Of a stretch of 64,000 nucleotides of DNA, positions 49,543-59,018 are shown piece by piece. The DNA is from JAPUDQ01 sp964573015. Its GTDB lineage: Bacteria > Patescibacteriota > Saccharimonadia > Saccharimonadales > Saccharimonadaceae. The DNA lies in assembly GCA_964573015.1 (NCBI GenBank), contig CAZNHZ010000001.1:1-64000 (forward strand), written 5' to 3'. Under the pieces are notes generated by a model. It searched no databases. It had not been told where the DNA came from and saw only the letters and a list, made by a program, of their open reading frames with translations. Position 1 is the first letter of the stretch. Every line of letters begins with the position of its first letter. The position numbers and the translations under genes are program-made.

Positions 49543-49764
49543 ATGGCATTATTTATTAGGCAGCAAGATAGTCGCACTGAGTTGCAGCAACGAGTTGCGG
49601 CTGAGTTGCGCGAGAAGCTAAAAAACGAAAAACCGCTTGAATACGAAAAACCGGAAAACGATGTTATCAAAGGTACGCACGAATCACGTCACCTTGGCCC
49701 TGTAGCTGTGATAGTTGTAGCTCTCGTTGTTTTGGGTTTGCTGTATATCCTATCCTCGAGGTAA
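49543..49764 (+). CDS. Small single-pass membrane protein
   Basis: 73 aa from the ATG at 49543, where TATACT ends exactly 6 nt upstream; an earlier frame start at 49525 is in the promoter. N-terminal charged coiled-coil (RTELQQRVAAELREKLKNEK) and a C-terminal membrane helix (about 52-70), so a tail-anchored topology. No family recognised. It sits 11 bp before pheS. Confidence 0.7.
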   Translation: MALFIRQQDSRTELQQRVAAELREKLKNEKPLEYEKPENDVIKGTHESRHLGPVAVIVVALVVLGLLYILSSR

Positions 49765-49775
49765 ACTAGTAGTAT

Positions 49776-50816
49776 ATGAACAATCGAGTCGAAGCGGTTC
49801 GCGACGAACTACTCAAACGATACAAAACGCTCAAAGTAAAAAGCGATATATTAAAAGCGCCAGAACTCAAAACATTATTTGCCAGTATCCCGCAAGCAAA
49901 AGCCGCTGAACGTGCCGCACTGGGTCAAAAAATAAATGCTTTGCAGCAAGAACTAAAAGCTATGGTTGAGCGCGATAGCGTGGAGACAATTACCTTGCCG
50001 CCGATCGACGTGACGGCGCCGATGGATATCAACGCCGAACAACCTAATGTTCTGTCAGCGCTACTGGGATCTATTCATCCATTGACTCAGGAAATGGCAC
50101 AACTTGAAAGTATCTTTGAGCGCATGGGCTATGTCGTTGAAGACTCGCGCGAGATTGATGATCAATACCATATGTTTGAGACACTTAACTTCCCCAAAGG
50201 CCATCCGGCACGTGATGATTATGATACGTTTATGACGGTCGAGACCGATCGTGATGGTGATCCGCTGATCGCGCCGGCACATACCAGTACGATGCAAAAC
50301 CGTATCCTCAAAAAATATATCGATAATTTATCTCGCGGAGAACCAATCGCTGCGATTGTGCCAGATCGTGTGTTTCGCAACGAAGACCTCGATGCGCGGC
50401 ATGAGCACACGTTTTATCAAGTCGAAGGTATCTACGTTGCAAAAGTCGTGCATGCCGGAATGCTGATTGCAACTTTGCAGGAATTTTTGCAGGAATATTA
50501 TGGCAAAAAACTTGATGTTAGTGTTAATCCATTTTACTTTCCATTTACAGAACCAAGCTTTGAGTTTGCATTGTCGTGCCCGTTTTGCGAAAGTAAAGAT
50601 ACTACCTGCACAGTATGCTCGGGTGAAGGATGGATTGAGCTGCTTGGCTGCGGCATGATACATCCAAATGTCCTAAAAGCCGCCGATATCGACCCGGAGA
50701 TCTACACCGGTTTTGCATTTGGCTGCGGGATTGATCGACTCGTCATGATGAAATACGGCATCGAAGACGTACGACATTTTCAAAGTGCAAAATTAGATTT
50801 TTTGAGGCAGTTTTGA
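49776..50816 (+). CDS. pheS: Phenylalanyl-tRNA synthetase alpha subunit
   Basis: 346 aa. N-terminal coiled coil (1-90), then class II catalytic core: ESIFERMGYVVEDSREIDDQ, HPARDDYDTF, HTSTMQNRIL (motif 2 region), FPFTEPSFEFAL, and motif 3 FGCGIDRLVMMKYGI. A four-cysteine insert CPFCESKDTTCTVC precedes GWIELLGCGMIHPNVL, as in several other bacterial PheS proteins, probably zinc-binding. Works as alpha2beta2 with PheT (52095). Confidence 0.96.
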   Translation: MNNRVEAVRDELLKRYKTLKVKSDILKAPELKTLFASIPQAKAAERAALGQKINALQQELKAMVERDSVETITLPPIDVTAPMDINAEQPNVLSALLGSIHPLTQEMAQLESIFERMGYVVEDSREIDDQYHMFETLNFPKGHPARDDYDTFMTVETDRDGDPLIAPAHTSTMQNRILKKYIDNLSRGEPIAAIVPDRVFRNEDLDARHEHTFYQVEGIYVAKVVHAGMLIATLQEFLQEYYGKKLDVSVNPFYFPFTEPSFEFALSCPFCESKDTTCTVCSGEGWIELLGCGMIHPNVLKAADIDPEIYTGFAFGCGIDRLVMMKYGIEDVRHFQSAKLDFLRQF

Positions 50817-50817
50817 T

Positions 50818-51450
50818 ATGGCATTTAAACATCAGCATATTCACTACGGAACAGAATATCCGATAGTTACTATTCGTGAGTTATCAGCGAGCGATTTTGA
50901 GGGTGATGAAGAAGAAATTAAGGAGCTTCTTGAGCAACGAGCAGCTCGACAGGTCGATAGAATGCCGCAATTACTCGGGGAATTTGTTATTGATAAAACG
51001 CCCCTGGATATGTCGAGACTTATGGCCGGCACTGGGGTTGTGCATGCTCTTGCTGCCCATGCCACCGAACTAGAATTTAATCCAGTTTGGGATGGCTATA
51101 GGGGCGGTCATTTTATCCGAAATGGCGTACTATTTGGTGATGAGAAAAGTGGCAGTGCTGCACAAGTTCGCGATACGAGGACATTTTCGGCTACCGATAA
51201 GGCAGGATGGCTGGAGCACGTGGGATTTGCAAAAAATAACCCGTTTGATCATATGCATCGCGGGGAATATGAGGATAATAAAGGGCCTATAATTGTCGCA
51301 TTCGACAGAGACGCGTTGGACGAAGACGACACAAATGACCAGACGAAAACACCTAAAGATGGACGTAGTATTGAACAGGTCGTTCGTGCTGTCTACCATC
51401 CTTCGGGCAATAAACTAGCGCCTAGGAAAAGGGGGAAATCAGAATCATGA
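50818..51450 (+). CDS. Hypothetical protein between pheS and pheT
   Basis: 210 aa, soluble, acidic N-terminal part (SASDFEGDEEEIKELLEQRA), then ATELEFNPVWDGYRGGHFIR and a basic C-terminal tail (APRKRGKSES). No family recognised. Starts 1 bp after the pheS stop codon without a clear ribosome binding site, so it depends on pheS translation. Its position inside the pheS-pheT operon is unusual. Confidence 0.7.
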   Translation: MAFKHQHIHYGTEYPIVTIRELSASDFEGDEEEIKELLEQRAARQVDRMPQLLGEFVIDKTPLDMSRLMAGTGVVHALAAHATELEFNPVWDGYRGGHFIRNGVLFGDEKSGSAAQVRDTRTFSATDKAGWLEHVGFAKNNPFDHMHRGEYEDNKGPIIVAFDRDALDEDDTNDQTKTPKDGRSIEQVVRAVYHPSGNKLAPRKRGKSES

Positions 51451-51575
51451 ATAACCTATCAGATTTACAAAAACGAGCTGACGAGATTCGTCAAAAATAT
51501 GATGAATTGAATGCACACGATGGTCATACGAAATGGGATGGTGTTGATGAGAGGTTTCACAATGAAGATAGCTGA
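51447..51575 (+). CDS. Small protein of unknown function, possibly a truncated MazG-like N-terminus
   Basis: 42 aa: MNNLSDLQKRADEIRQKYDE and HDGHTKWDGVDERF. GGGGGAAA lies before the ATG, which overlaps the previous stop codon (ATGA). The start resembles the first helix of small MazG-type pyrophosphohydrolases, but the catalytic part is missing; an assembly break lies 20 bp downstream. Confidence 0.45.
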   Translation: MNNLSDLQKRADEIRQKYDELNAHDGHTKWDGVDERFHNEDS

Positions 51576-51749
51576 CCGTATTTCACTCGACGAGNNNNNN
51601 NNNNNNNNNNNNNNNNNNNNNNNNNNNNNNNNNNNNNNNNNNNNNNNNNNNNNNNNNNNNNNNNNNNNNNNNNNNNNNNNNNNNNNNNNNNNNNGGTGTT
51701 GATGAGAGGTTTCACAATGAAGATAGCTGACCGTATTTCACTCGACGAG
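51540..51749. other. Assembly gap of 100 N flanked by identical 55-bp ends
   Basis: 51595-51694 is exactly 100 N. The 55 bases before it (51540-51594) are identical to the 55 bases after it (51695-51749). This is what two contigs overlapping by one k-mer (k=55) look like when scaffolded without merging. The true sequence is therefore probably continuous and 155 bp shorter. Confidence 0.85.
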
Positions 51750-51800
51750 ACGATTCGTAAGCAGATAAGAGATATTGTAGAGAGAGTTGTATATGAGTGA
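51717..51800 (+). CDS. 27-residue peptide ORF
   Basis: ATG preceded by GAGAGG 7 nt upstream; MKIADRISLDETIRKQIRDI and VERVVYE, mostly helical and amphipathic. The first copy of its start lies before the gap (51562). Overlaps the next gene by 8 bp, so it may serve to couple translation. Weak evidence for a functional product. Confidence 0.35.
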   Translation: MKIADRISLDETIRKQIRDIVERVVYE

Positions 51801-52098
51801 GTACATATTTGATCGAAAAAAATGGCAAGCGATGACGATTTTGGAGCAAATGGGAAATATCGGCTCGGAAGTCGGCCGCGCATTTTCTGCGCAGCGTCGG
51901 GGCGACGATATCGCGATGCGCGGTGCTTTGTACCGGGGGCTTGATCTGATCGATGCTACCGTGGAAAAGTTATCTCACGATCGATCGCCCAAGCTTCGCG
52001 AGGTATTGCGTGCTCGTGAACAGCTTGCTGAGATGAAAGACGCATCGTTAGAAGATTATTTTATGCATTTTGCAATTGCAGCGAGGAATAAACGATGA
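51793..52098 (+). CDS. Small helical protein of unknown function before pheT
   Basis: 101 aa, predicted four-helix: YIFDRKKWQAMTILEQMGNI, GSEVGRAFSAQRRGDDIAMR, LYRGLDLIDATVEKL, LEDYFMHFAIAARNKR. I recall similar uncharacterised proteins in other bacteria but no function. GAGAGAG is upstream; the end overlaps the pheT start by 4 bp (ATGA), so it is co-translated with pheT. Confidence 0.65.
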   Translation: MSEYIFDRKKWQAMTILEQMGNIGSEVGRAFSAQRRGDDIAMRGALYRGLDLIDATVEKLSHDRSPKLREVLRAREQLAEMKDASLEDYFMHFAIAARNKR

Positions 52099-54629
52099 AA
52101 GTTAGTCTGCACGCGATCAAACAGCTCATAGATTTTAATTTGCCTGCAATTGACGAGCTGGTGAAGCGAGTCAATGCACAGCTGGGTGGGGTTGAGAATA
52201 TTATCAATCTCGGCGAGCAGTACAAAGACGCGTTGGTCGTAAAAGTGCTTAGCGCCGAGAAGCATCCAAATGCCGATAAATTGAGCGTTTGTATCATTGA
52301 CGATGGCGGGGTAAATGAGACGGCCAAACGAGATGCGGATGGACATGTACAGGTGGTTTGTGGTGCGCCAAATGTCCGCGCAGGCATTGGGGCGATCTGG
52401 CTGCCGCCGGCTTCTGTCGTGCCGTCGAGTTATGGTACCAAGCAACCTTTTGTGCTCGATGCGCGCGAGATTCGCGGCCAGTTGAGTCAGGGAATGCTGG
52501 CCGCTGCGGATGAACTCGGTATCGGCACTGATCATACTGGTATCATCGAGCTAACCGATGGCGACCTGCCTTTGCCGGGAAGTTCTTTGCAAGCTGGGGC
52601 AAGTTTTGCCAAAGTATTCGGACTGGATGATTACGTCATCGATATCGAAAACAAGATGTTTACCCACCGGCCTGATTTGTTTGGTCAGATTGGTGTGGCG
52701 CGAGAGATGGCCGGGATATTCGGACATAGCTTTGAGGATGAATCATGGTATGTCGAACCATTTGAAAAGGCCTCGCATAACGCGACGCTCGATCTCGCAG
52801 TGAGCAATGAGGCTGGCGATAAAGTGCCGCGACTTATGATAGCCGCGATGGATGGCGTCAAAGTACGGCCAAGTCCGATGTGGCTGCAAACCGCACTTGT
52901 TGCGATGGGATCAAAACCGATCAACAATGTCGTCGATATCACCAACTACATGATGCTAATGACAGCGCAGCCGATGCATGCCTATGATTATGACAAACTA
53001 GCTGGAGTAACTATCGGTGCGCGAATGGCAAAAAAGGGTGAAAAAGTAAAACTCTTAAACAGTAAAACCTATGAACTGCTAGACGATGATATTGTCATCG
53101 TTGACGGCGATGGTCCGATTGGCCTGGCAGGAATCATGGGGGGTAGCGACAGTGAGGTCAGTGACGCGACGCAGCGGATTGTACTCGAATGCGCCACGTT
53201 TGATATGTATACGGTACGGCGCAGCAGTATGCGGCACGGGTTGTTCACCGACGCTCTGACACGGTTTAACAAAGGCCAATCAATGCTAATGAATCCGTTT
53301 GTGTTGCAGCAAGCCATGAAAATGCTGAGAGAAATGAGCGGTGCGTCGCAGGCTGGCGAAGTGTATGACGATCTCATGAAATCAGGCAGCAAGTCATGGC
53401 GAGTAAAGCCGAGCATCATCCCAATGCTTAAACCGGAGTCGATGTCGGTATCGTTTATCAATCAGCGACTTGGGCTGAAGCTTAAGGTCAATGAAATGAT
53501 AAAACTACTTGAAAACGTGGGATTTGAATGCAAAAAAATCAGTTCAGATAGTTTTAGCTATTGGGCGCCTGCGTGGCGGATGGACATACAAGACCCGGAA
53601 GATGTTGTCGAGGAAATTGGTCGGCTGTACGGATTTGAAAAACTGCCTCGTGAACTGCCACTGCGTACTGCCAAACCAGTGGCTATCAATGCGTCACGAC
53701 AAGTGAAGCGCCATATACGAGAGAGCTTACGGCGACTCGGTGCCAACGAAGTGCTGACCTATAGTTTTGTCAACGAAAAAGTCATGCAACGAGCCGAACA
53801 AGACACCGCACAAGCTTTTCGGCTAAGCAACGCGCTCAGCCCGGACCTGCAATACTACCGTCTCAGCGTGTTGCCAAGTCTGCTCGATAAGGTACATATG
53901 AATATCAAAGCCGGGCATGATGAATTTATGCTCTATGAGATCGGCAAAGGTCACAACAAAAAATATCATGCCGCTGATGACGATGGTTTGCCAAGTGAGA
54001 TGAATTTTGTTGACGGTGTTTATGCCAGCAAGCGACCTCATGATGGTGCGCCGTATTATAAAATCCAAACCATAGTGTCGGAACTATGCCGCGAATTAGG
54101 ATTTGAAGTTCGCTACAGCAGTATTGCTCAAAAACTTGATTATCCCGTGACGGCACCATTTGACCAGACGCGGAGTGCACTTTTGGAATCAACCAACGGC
54201 ATCTTTATAGGTATGATAGGCGAGCTCAAACAATCGGTGCTAAAGAATTTTAAGCTGCCTGCGTATACAGCAGCTATGACGCTAGATAGCGAAGGCTTGC
54301 AAAAAGCCTGCCAAACAGCTAATCAATCATACACACCGCTTTCAAAATATCCATCAATCACCCAAGATATATCGCTCAAAATCAAGACCAACATACAATA
54401 TCAAGCGGTTGTCGATGAAGTAAAACAAATTATCGACGCCTATCCGCAGTTTACTATACGACTCACCCCACTCAGTGTGTATCAAGCCGATGACAAGAAC
54501 GTCAAAACTATATCGTTGAGGCTCAAAGTAGCTAACCTACAAAAGACGCTCAAGGATCAAGAAGTAACCGACATACTCGACGCAGTTTCGCAGACATTGG
54601 CGAAAAAAATCGGCGCCTCACGTGTCTGA
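52095..54629 (+). CDS. pheT: Phenylalanyl-tRNA synthetase beta subunit
   Basis: 844 aa, full length. N-terminal tRNA-binding (OB) domain with KVLSAEKHPNADKLSVC and VVCGAPNVRAGIGAIWLPP; B3/B4 editing domain (HRPDLFGQIGVAREMAG); B5 domain; catalytic-like core (DPEDVVEEIGRLYGFEKLP); C-terminal FDX-ACB domain (LSKYPSITQDISLKIK). The window thus has both subunits, but separated by about 1.3 kb of other small genes. Confidence 0.97.
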   Translation: MKVSLHAIKQLIDFNLPAIDELVKRVNAQLGGVENIINLGEQYKDALVVKVLSAEKHPNADKLSVCIIDDGGVNETAKRDADGHVQVVCGAPNVRAGIGAIWLPPASVVPSSYGTKQPFVLDAREIRGQLSQGMLAAADELGIGTDHTGIIELTDGDLPLPGSSLQAGASFAKVFGLDDYVIDIENKMFTHRPDLFGQIGVAREMAGIFGHSFEDESWYVEPFEKASHNATLDLAVSNEAGDKVPRLMIAAMDGVKVRPSPMWLQTALVAMGSKPINNVVDITNYMMLMTAQPMHAYDYDKLAGVTIGARMAKKGEKVKLLNSKTYELLDDDIVIVDGDGPIGLAGIMGGSDSEVSDATQRIVLECATFDMYTVRRSSMRHGLFTDALTRFNKGQSMLMNPFVLQQAMKMLREMSGASQAGEVYDDLMKSGSKSWRVKPSIIPMLKPESMSVSFINQRLGLKLKVNEMIKLLENVGFECKKISSDSFSYWAPAWRMDIQDPEDVVEEIGRLYGFEKLPRELPLRTAKPVAINASRQVKRHIRESLRRLGANEVLTYSFVNEKVMQRAEQDTAQAFRLSNALSPDLQYYRLSVLPSLLDKVHMNIKAGHDEFMLYEIGKGHNKKYHAADDDGLPSEMNFVDGVYASKRPHDGAPYYKIQTIVSELCRELGFEVRYSSIAQKLDYPVTAPFDQTRSALLESTNGIFIGMIGELKQSVLKNFKLPAYTAAMTLDSEGLQKACQTANQSYTPLSKYPSITQDISLKIKTNIQYQAVVDEVKQIIDAYPQFTIRLTPLSVYQADDKNVKTISLRLKVANLQKTLKDQEVTDILDAVSQTLAKKIGASRV

Positions 54630-54682
54630 TAATTGCTGTTGATAATCAATAATCTTGGAAGTATTTGATATATACTAACAAG

Positions 54683-57166
54683 GTGGATAAACGATCGATA
54701 AACGGCCTGACGCAGGCTGAAGTGCGTAGAAAACAAACAACCGGCGGGTACAATGAAATGCCCGATCGCGAGAAAAAAGGTTTTGTAGCTATTGGGCTCG
54801 AAACACTTGCCGAGCCGATGATTTTGCTGTTGATTGCGGTTGTCGTGGTATATTTTTTGCTGGGTGACAAAAGAGAAGCGGCAGTGCTGTTGGTGTCGGT
54901 ACTGGTGATTGTGACGATCGAGCTTTTTCAAAATCGCCGCACCGAAAAAGCACTCGAAGCGTTACGCAATTTGGCGAGTCCCAGTTGTGAAGTGATTCGG
55001 GATGGCAAGACGGTGACGGTACCGAGTCGAGAATTGGTAGTCGGCGATATGGTGATAGTTGCCGAAGGAACTCGAGTACCGGCGGATGCTCGGCTGCTAT
55101 CGGCGGAAAACATTCAGGCTGACGAATCACTATTGACTGGTGAGTCGGTACCGGTAGACAAAGACGAGTCATCAGAAAAGTCTCGTGATATTTTTTCTGG
55201 TTCGATGATTGTCAAGGGTCATGGTGTTGCCGAGGTACTGTCAATCGGCGCAGATACCGAAATCGGTAAAATCGGCCGCTCACTGGGTGAAATCAAATCC
55301 GAAAAAACTCTTCTCGAAAAAGAAGTTGGCGGATTGGTGAAAAAAATAGCGATATTTGCGGTGGCAGCGTCAATGTTATTGGCACTTGTGTATTGGTTGA
55401 CGCGCGGCAGCTTGTTGCATGGATTTTTGGCAGGCTTGACGTTGTCGATTGCGATATTGCCGGAGGAATTTCCGGTGGTGCTTACCGTATTTATGGCACT
55501 CGGATCATGGCGCTTGGCAAAAAATAATGTCCTAACGCGTCGTAATCGTACTATAGAAACGCTCGGCAGTGCTTCGGTGCTTTGTACTGACAAAACCGGT
55601 ACTCTGACCGAAAACAAGATGAAAGTTGAGCAGGTGACTGATCGGCATGGTGATCCCGTAGCGGTTGACAGCGATCAATACCAGACGGTGATTGCATACG
55701 GGATACTGGCTTCACAAGTCGATCCGTTTGATCCGATGGAAGAGGCATTTATCGAGGCCGCCACTTGGACAAACGACTTAAAGACGATTTATGACGACAA
55801 TATGATTGTCAAAGAATATCCCCTAGAGGCCGCATCGCTTTCGGTGGTGCATGTTTGGGCCGGCAGTGACGGCGATCAGCGATTTGTAGCTCTCAAAGGT
55901 GCACCGGAAGCCGTATTTGAACTTTGTCATTTATCTGACGCTGAAACTAATAACCTCAAAACCCAGATACGTATGATAGCGCGTCAAGGATTGCGGGTTT
56001 TGGCGGTTGCCAAAGGTACGCCGCGGCGTGATATACCTGAAGATCGATCAGCCTATGAGTATGAGTTTTTGGGTTTAGTTGCCTTAGCTGATCCAATACG
56101 TCCTGAGGCGGCTCCGGCGGTTGCTTTGTGCAGGCAAGCTGGAATCCGTGTAATTATGATTACCGGCGACTATGCTGAGACAGCCCGGCGTATCGGGCAT
56201 GAAATCGGACTGGACAGTGATAGCGTGGTAACCGGCGAGGAATTGGCGGCGATGTCGCCGGAGCAACAAGCAAAAACGATTCGTACCACCTCGATTTTTA
56301 GTCGGGTAACGCCTGATAACAAACTGGTGATTGTTAATGCCCTCAAGCACGACCATCAGGTAGTGGCAATGACCGGCGATGGCGTCAATGATGCGCCGGC
56401 TCTCAAAAGCGCCCATATCGGCATCGCTATGGGTAAGCGCGGCACCGATGTTGCCCGCGAAGCAGCGTCGATTGTGCTGCTGGATGATAATTTTTCGTCG
56501 ATCGTGCATGGCATACGACTTGGTCGTCGTATATTTGGCAATCTACAAAAAGCTATGACATATATTTTGGTGGTGCATATGCCGATCATTATGCTGTCGC
56601 TCTTGCCGGTATTTTTTGGTTGGCCGCTGGTATTGTTGCCGATTCATATAGTGTTTTTGGAGTTTATAATTGATCCGAGCTGCACCCTGGTGTTTGAGAA
56701 CGAAAGTGAAGACCCCGATGCTATGCATAAACCGCCGCGACGTTTGAGGCATCCGCTGTTTAGTAAAGAACTGTTGATATCAAGCGTGCTAACCGGTATG
56801 GTTATATCTACGGCTATCATATTGTCTCACTGGTGGATGCTGAGCGAGGGCTGGGCAACCGAAAAATCCCGCGCCGTTACATTTTTGCTTATTGTCATCA
56901 CGAATATACTTATGATCGTGACTATCAGTGGACGTCGGGCTGTTAAAGAAGCCTTTGTCAAGGTTAGCCTTTCACCTTTGCCGGTTGTCCTGATAGTGGT
57001 GACGGCAGCGCTTACGGCAATTTATTCGGTACCGGGTCTGCGAAGTTTATTTAAAATCACTCAACTTGATTTTTATGAGTTAGGGGTTGTGTTGACACTT
57101 TCCGCCGCAATAGCCTTGATGACAATTGTTGTAAAAAAGGTTTATGATCGATATTTTGCCGTCTGA
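54683..57166 (+). CDS. P-type cation-transporting ATPase (calcium/P2-like)
   Basis: 827 aa from the GTG at 54683: TATACT (54671-54676) ends 6 nt before it, while an in-frame TTG at 54665 lies inside the promoter. Motifs: TGES in SLLTGESVPVDKD, LPEEFPV in helix 4 (PEE instead of the calcium pump's PEG), phosphorylation DKTGTLTENKMKVEQ, KGAPEAV, MTGDGVNDAPALK. About ten membrane helices. The overall pattern is closest to bacterial Ca-type pumps; transported ion is uncertain. Confidence 0.93.
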   Translation: MDKRSINGLTQAEVRRKQTTGGYNEMPDREKKGFVAIGLETLAEPMILLLIAVVVVYFLLGDKREAAVLLVSVLVIVTIELFQNRRTEKALEALRNLASPSCEVIRDGKTVTVPSRELVVGDMVIVAEGTRVPADARLLSAENIQADESLLTGESVPVDKDESSEKSRDIFSGSMIVKGHGVAEVLSIGADTEIGKIGRSLGEIKSEKTLLEKEVGGLVKKIAIFAVAASMLLALVYWLTRGSLLHGFLAGLTLSIAILPEEFPVVLTVFMALGSWRLAKNNVLTRRNRTIETLGSASVLCTDKTGTLTENKMKVEQVTDRHGDPVAVDSDQYQTVIAYGILASQVDPFDPMEEAFIEAATWTNDLKTIYDDNMIVKEYPLEAASLSVVHVWAGSDGDQRFVALKGAPEAVFELCHLSDAETNNLKTQIRMIARQGLRVLAVAKGTPRRDIPEDRSAYEYEFLGLVALADPIRPEAAPAVALCRQAGIRVIMITGDYAETARRIGHEIGLDSDSVVTGEELAAMSPEQQAKTIRTTSIFSRVTPDNKLVIVNALKHDHQVVAMTGDGVNDAPALKSAHIGIAMGKRGTDVAREAASIVLLDDNFSSIVHGIRLGRRIFGNLQKAMTYILVVHMPIIMLSLLPVFFGWPLVLLPIHIVFLEFIIDPSCTLVFENESEDPDAMHKPPRRLRHPLFSKELLISSVLTGMVISTAIILSHWWMLSEGWATEKSRAVTFLLIVITNILMIVTISGRRAVKEAFVKVSLSPLPVVLIVVTAALTAIYSVPGLRSLFKITQLDFYELGVVLTLSAAIALMTIVVKKVYDRYFAV

Positions 57167-57206
57167 TAATAGCATTTGTAGCCTAGCTTTGACATACTGG
57201 TAAACG

Positions 57207-58988
57207 ATGAATACCATCCTAAGAATTATTGGCTCGGCACGAAACCTATGGCCTTATTATGTCGGCATTATTGTTTTTTCTGTGCTGATGTCGCTGACGG
57301 CTTTGGCGACGCCATTTTTGATAAAAGCCGCTACCGATCTCATAGTTGAGTCGGTTCGCTCAGGTCAGGCAAACGTGGTGGGAGCTTTGTGGCTGGCGGT
57401 TGGGCTGTTTGGGGTAGATGTAGCCAATACGCTTTTTACCAATTGGGGCGGCTATCTCGGCGATGTCATGAGCGCCAAGCTCAAAAAACAACTCAGCGAA
57501 CGATATTACGAACATCTTTTGACGCTATCACAGAGTTATTATGACAATGAATTGACCGGCACGATTATCAATCGTCTAAATCGTACAATCGCTGAGGTGA
57601 CGCAGTTTATCAATATGTTTGCCAATAACTTTTTCCAGATGTTTTTGACAATGTTTTTGACGCTAGCAATCGTTTGGTTTTACAGCTGGGAGCTGGCGCT
57701 GCTATTGATAATACTCTACCCGCTGTTTATGTGGCTGACGACACTGACGAGCAAAAAATGGCAGCGGCTTCAAGATGAAAAAAATCTTGCAACCGATATA
57801 GCCAGCGGACGTTTTGCAGAGGTGATAGCGCAAATCCGAGTGGTAAAGAGCTTTATACAGGAGCGGCTCGAGCAACAGCACTTCGAAAAACAATTTAGCA
57901 AAACGGTCGATATCACTCATAGTCAATCGCGCTATTGGCACAATATGGACATCGGCCGGCGCTTGGTGCTCAACGTTATATTTTTTGCGATTTTTGCGTA
58001 TATTTTTGTCTATACCGCTCAAGGAACGTTTACGATTGGCGAAATGGTATTGTTGATTCAGCTTATCAACATGATGCGATTTCCAATATTTAACATGAGC
58101 TTCATCGTTGACAATACTCAAAAAGCGATTGCCGGAAGTCGTGACTACTTCTCAGTCATGGAGCTGGCACCGAACATAACTGATGGAAAAAATCTCAAAA
58201 AATTTTCGGCCAAGAAAGCTGGCATTAGTTTTCGTCAGGTGTCGTTTGGCTATGTGGCGGCCGAGCCGGTACTAAAAGACGTATCTTTTGATATTGAGCC
58301 GGGCATGAAATTGGCTTTGGTCGGTGAAAGTGGCGAGGGCAAAACAACGCTGACAAGTCTATTGCTGCGGCTTTACGAGCCGTCGAAAGGCCGGATTGTC
58401 ATAAATGATCGGGATATCAGATCGATTAGTCAAAAAACTTTGCGTCAACATATAGGAGTGGTTTTTCAAGACCCAGCGTTATTTAGCGGCAGTATTAGAG
58501 AAAACATCGCCTATGCCAAGCCGACGGCAACCGACGAAGAAATCATGGCTGCCGCCAAGGACGCTAACGCAGATGAATTTATAACCAAACTTGACAAGGG
58601 CCTCGACACGCAGATCGGTGAGCGCGGTCTCAAGCTGAGCGGTGGTCAAAAACAGCGAATTGCTATAGCCAGAGCGATTCTCAAAGATGCCCCGATTTTG
58701 ATACTCGATGAAGCGACAAGCAGTCTCGACAGTCAAGCCGAAAAACTTGTACAAGGTGCGCTCGATCGACTGATGAAAGATCGTACGACAATTATCATTG
58801 CTCACCGTCTCAGCACAATTGCTCATGTTGATAGAATCGTGACGATCAAAAACGGCCGTGTAGACGAAGTTGGTACACCGAGGCAGCTGGCCAACTCTGG
58901 TGGTATCTATGCGCAACTACTTGAGCTGCAGCTGGGAGCCAGTGAAACTGCAAAGAAGAACCTACAGCGCTACGAAATCAATGTATAA
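57207..58988 (+). CDS. ABC exporter, fused permease and ATPase
   Basis: 593 aa. Six membrane helices (residues 1-320) and an ATPase domain: Walker A GESGEGKTT, Q-loop GVVFQDPALFSG, signature LSGGQKQRIAIARAIL, Walker B ILILDEATSSLD, H-loop IIAHRLSTIAH. Half-transporter of the MsbA/multidrug group that would dimerise; substrate unknown. CATACT lies 8 nt before the ATG. Confidence 0.94.
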   Translation: MNTILRIIGSARNLWPYYVGIIVFSVLMSLTALATPFLIKAATDLIVESVRSGQANVVGALWLAVGLFGVDVANTLFTNWGGYLGDVMSAKLKKQLSERYYEHLLTLSQSYYDNELTGTIINRLNRTIAEVTQFINMFANNFFQMFLTMFLTLAIVWFYSWELALLLIILYPLFMWLTTLTSKKWQRLQDEKNLATDIASGRFAEVIAQIRVVKSFIQERLEQQHFEKQFSKTVDITHSQSRYWHNMDIGRRLVLNVIFFAIFAYIFVYTAQGTFTIGEMVLLIQLINMMRFPIFNMSFIVDNTQKAIAGSRDYFSVMELAPNITDGKNLKKFSAKKAGISFRQVSFGYVAAEPVLKDVSFDIEPGMKLALVGESGEGKTTLTSLLLRLYEPSKGRIVINDRDIRSISQKTLRQHIGVVFQDPALFSGSIRENIAYAKPTATDEEIMAAAKDANADEFITKLDKGLDTQIGERGLKLSGGQKQRIAIARAILKDAPILILDEATSSLDSQAEKLVQGALDRLMKDRTTIIIAHRLSTIAHVDRIVTIKNGRVDEVGTPRQLANSGGIYAQLLELQLGASETAKKNLQRYEINV

Positions 58989-59018
58989 TAGTAGTAGCAT
59001 AAAAACGGAGGGACTATA

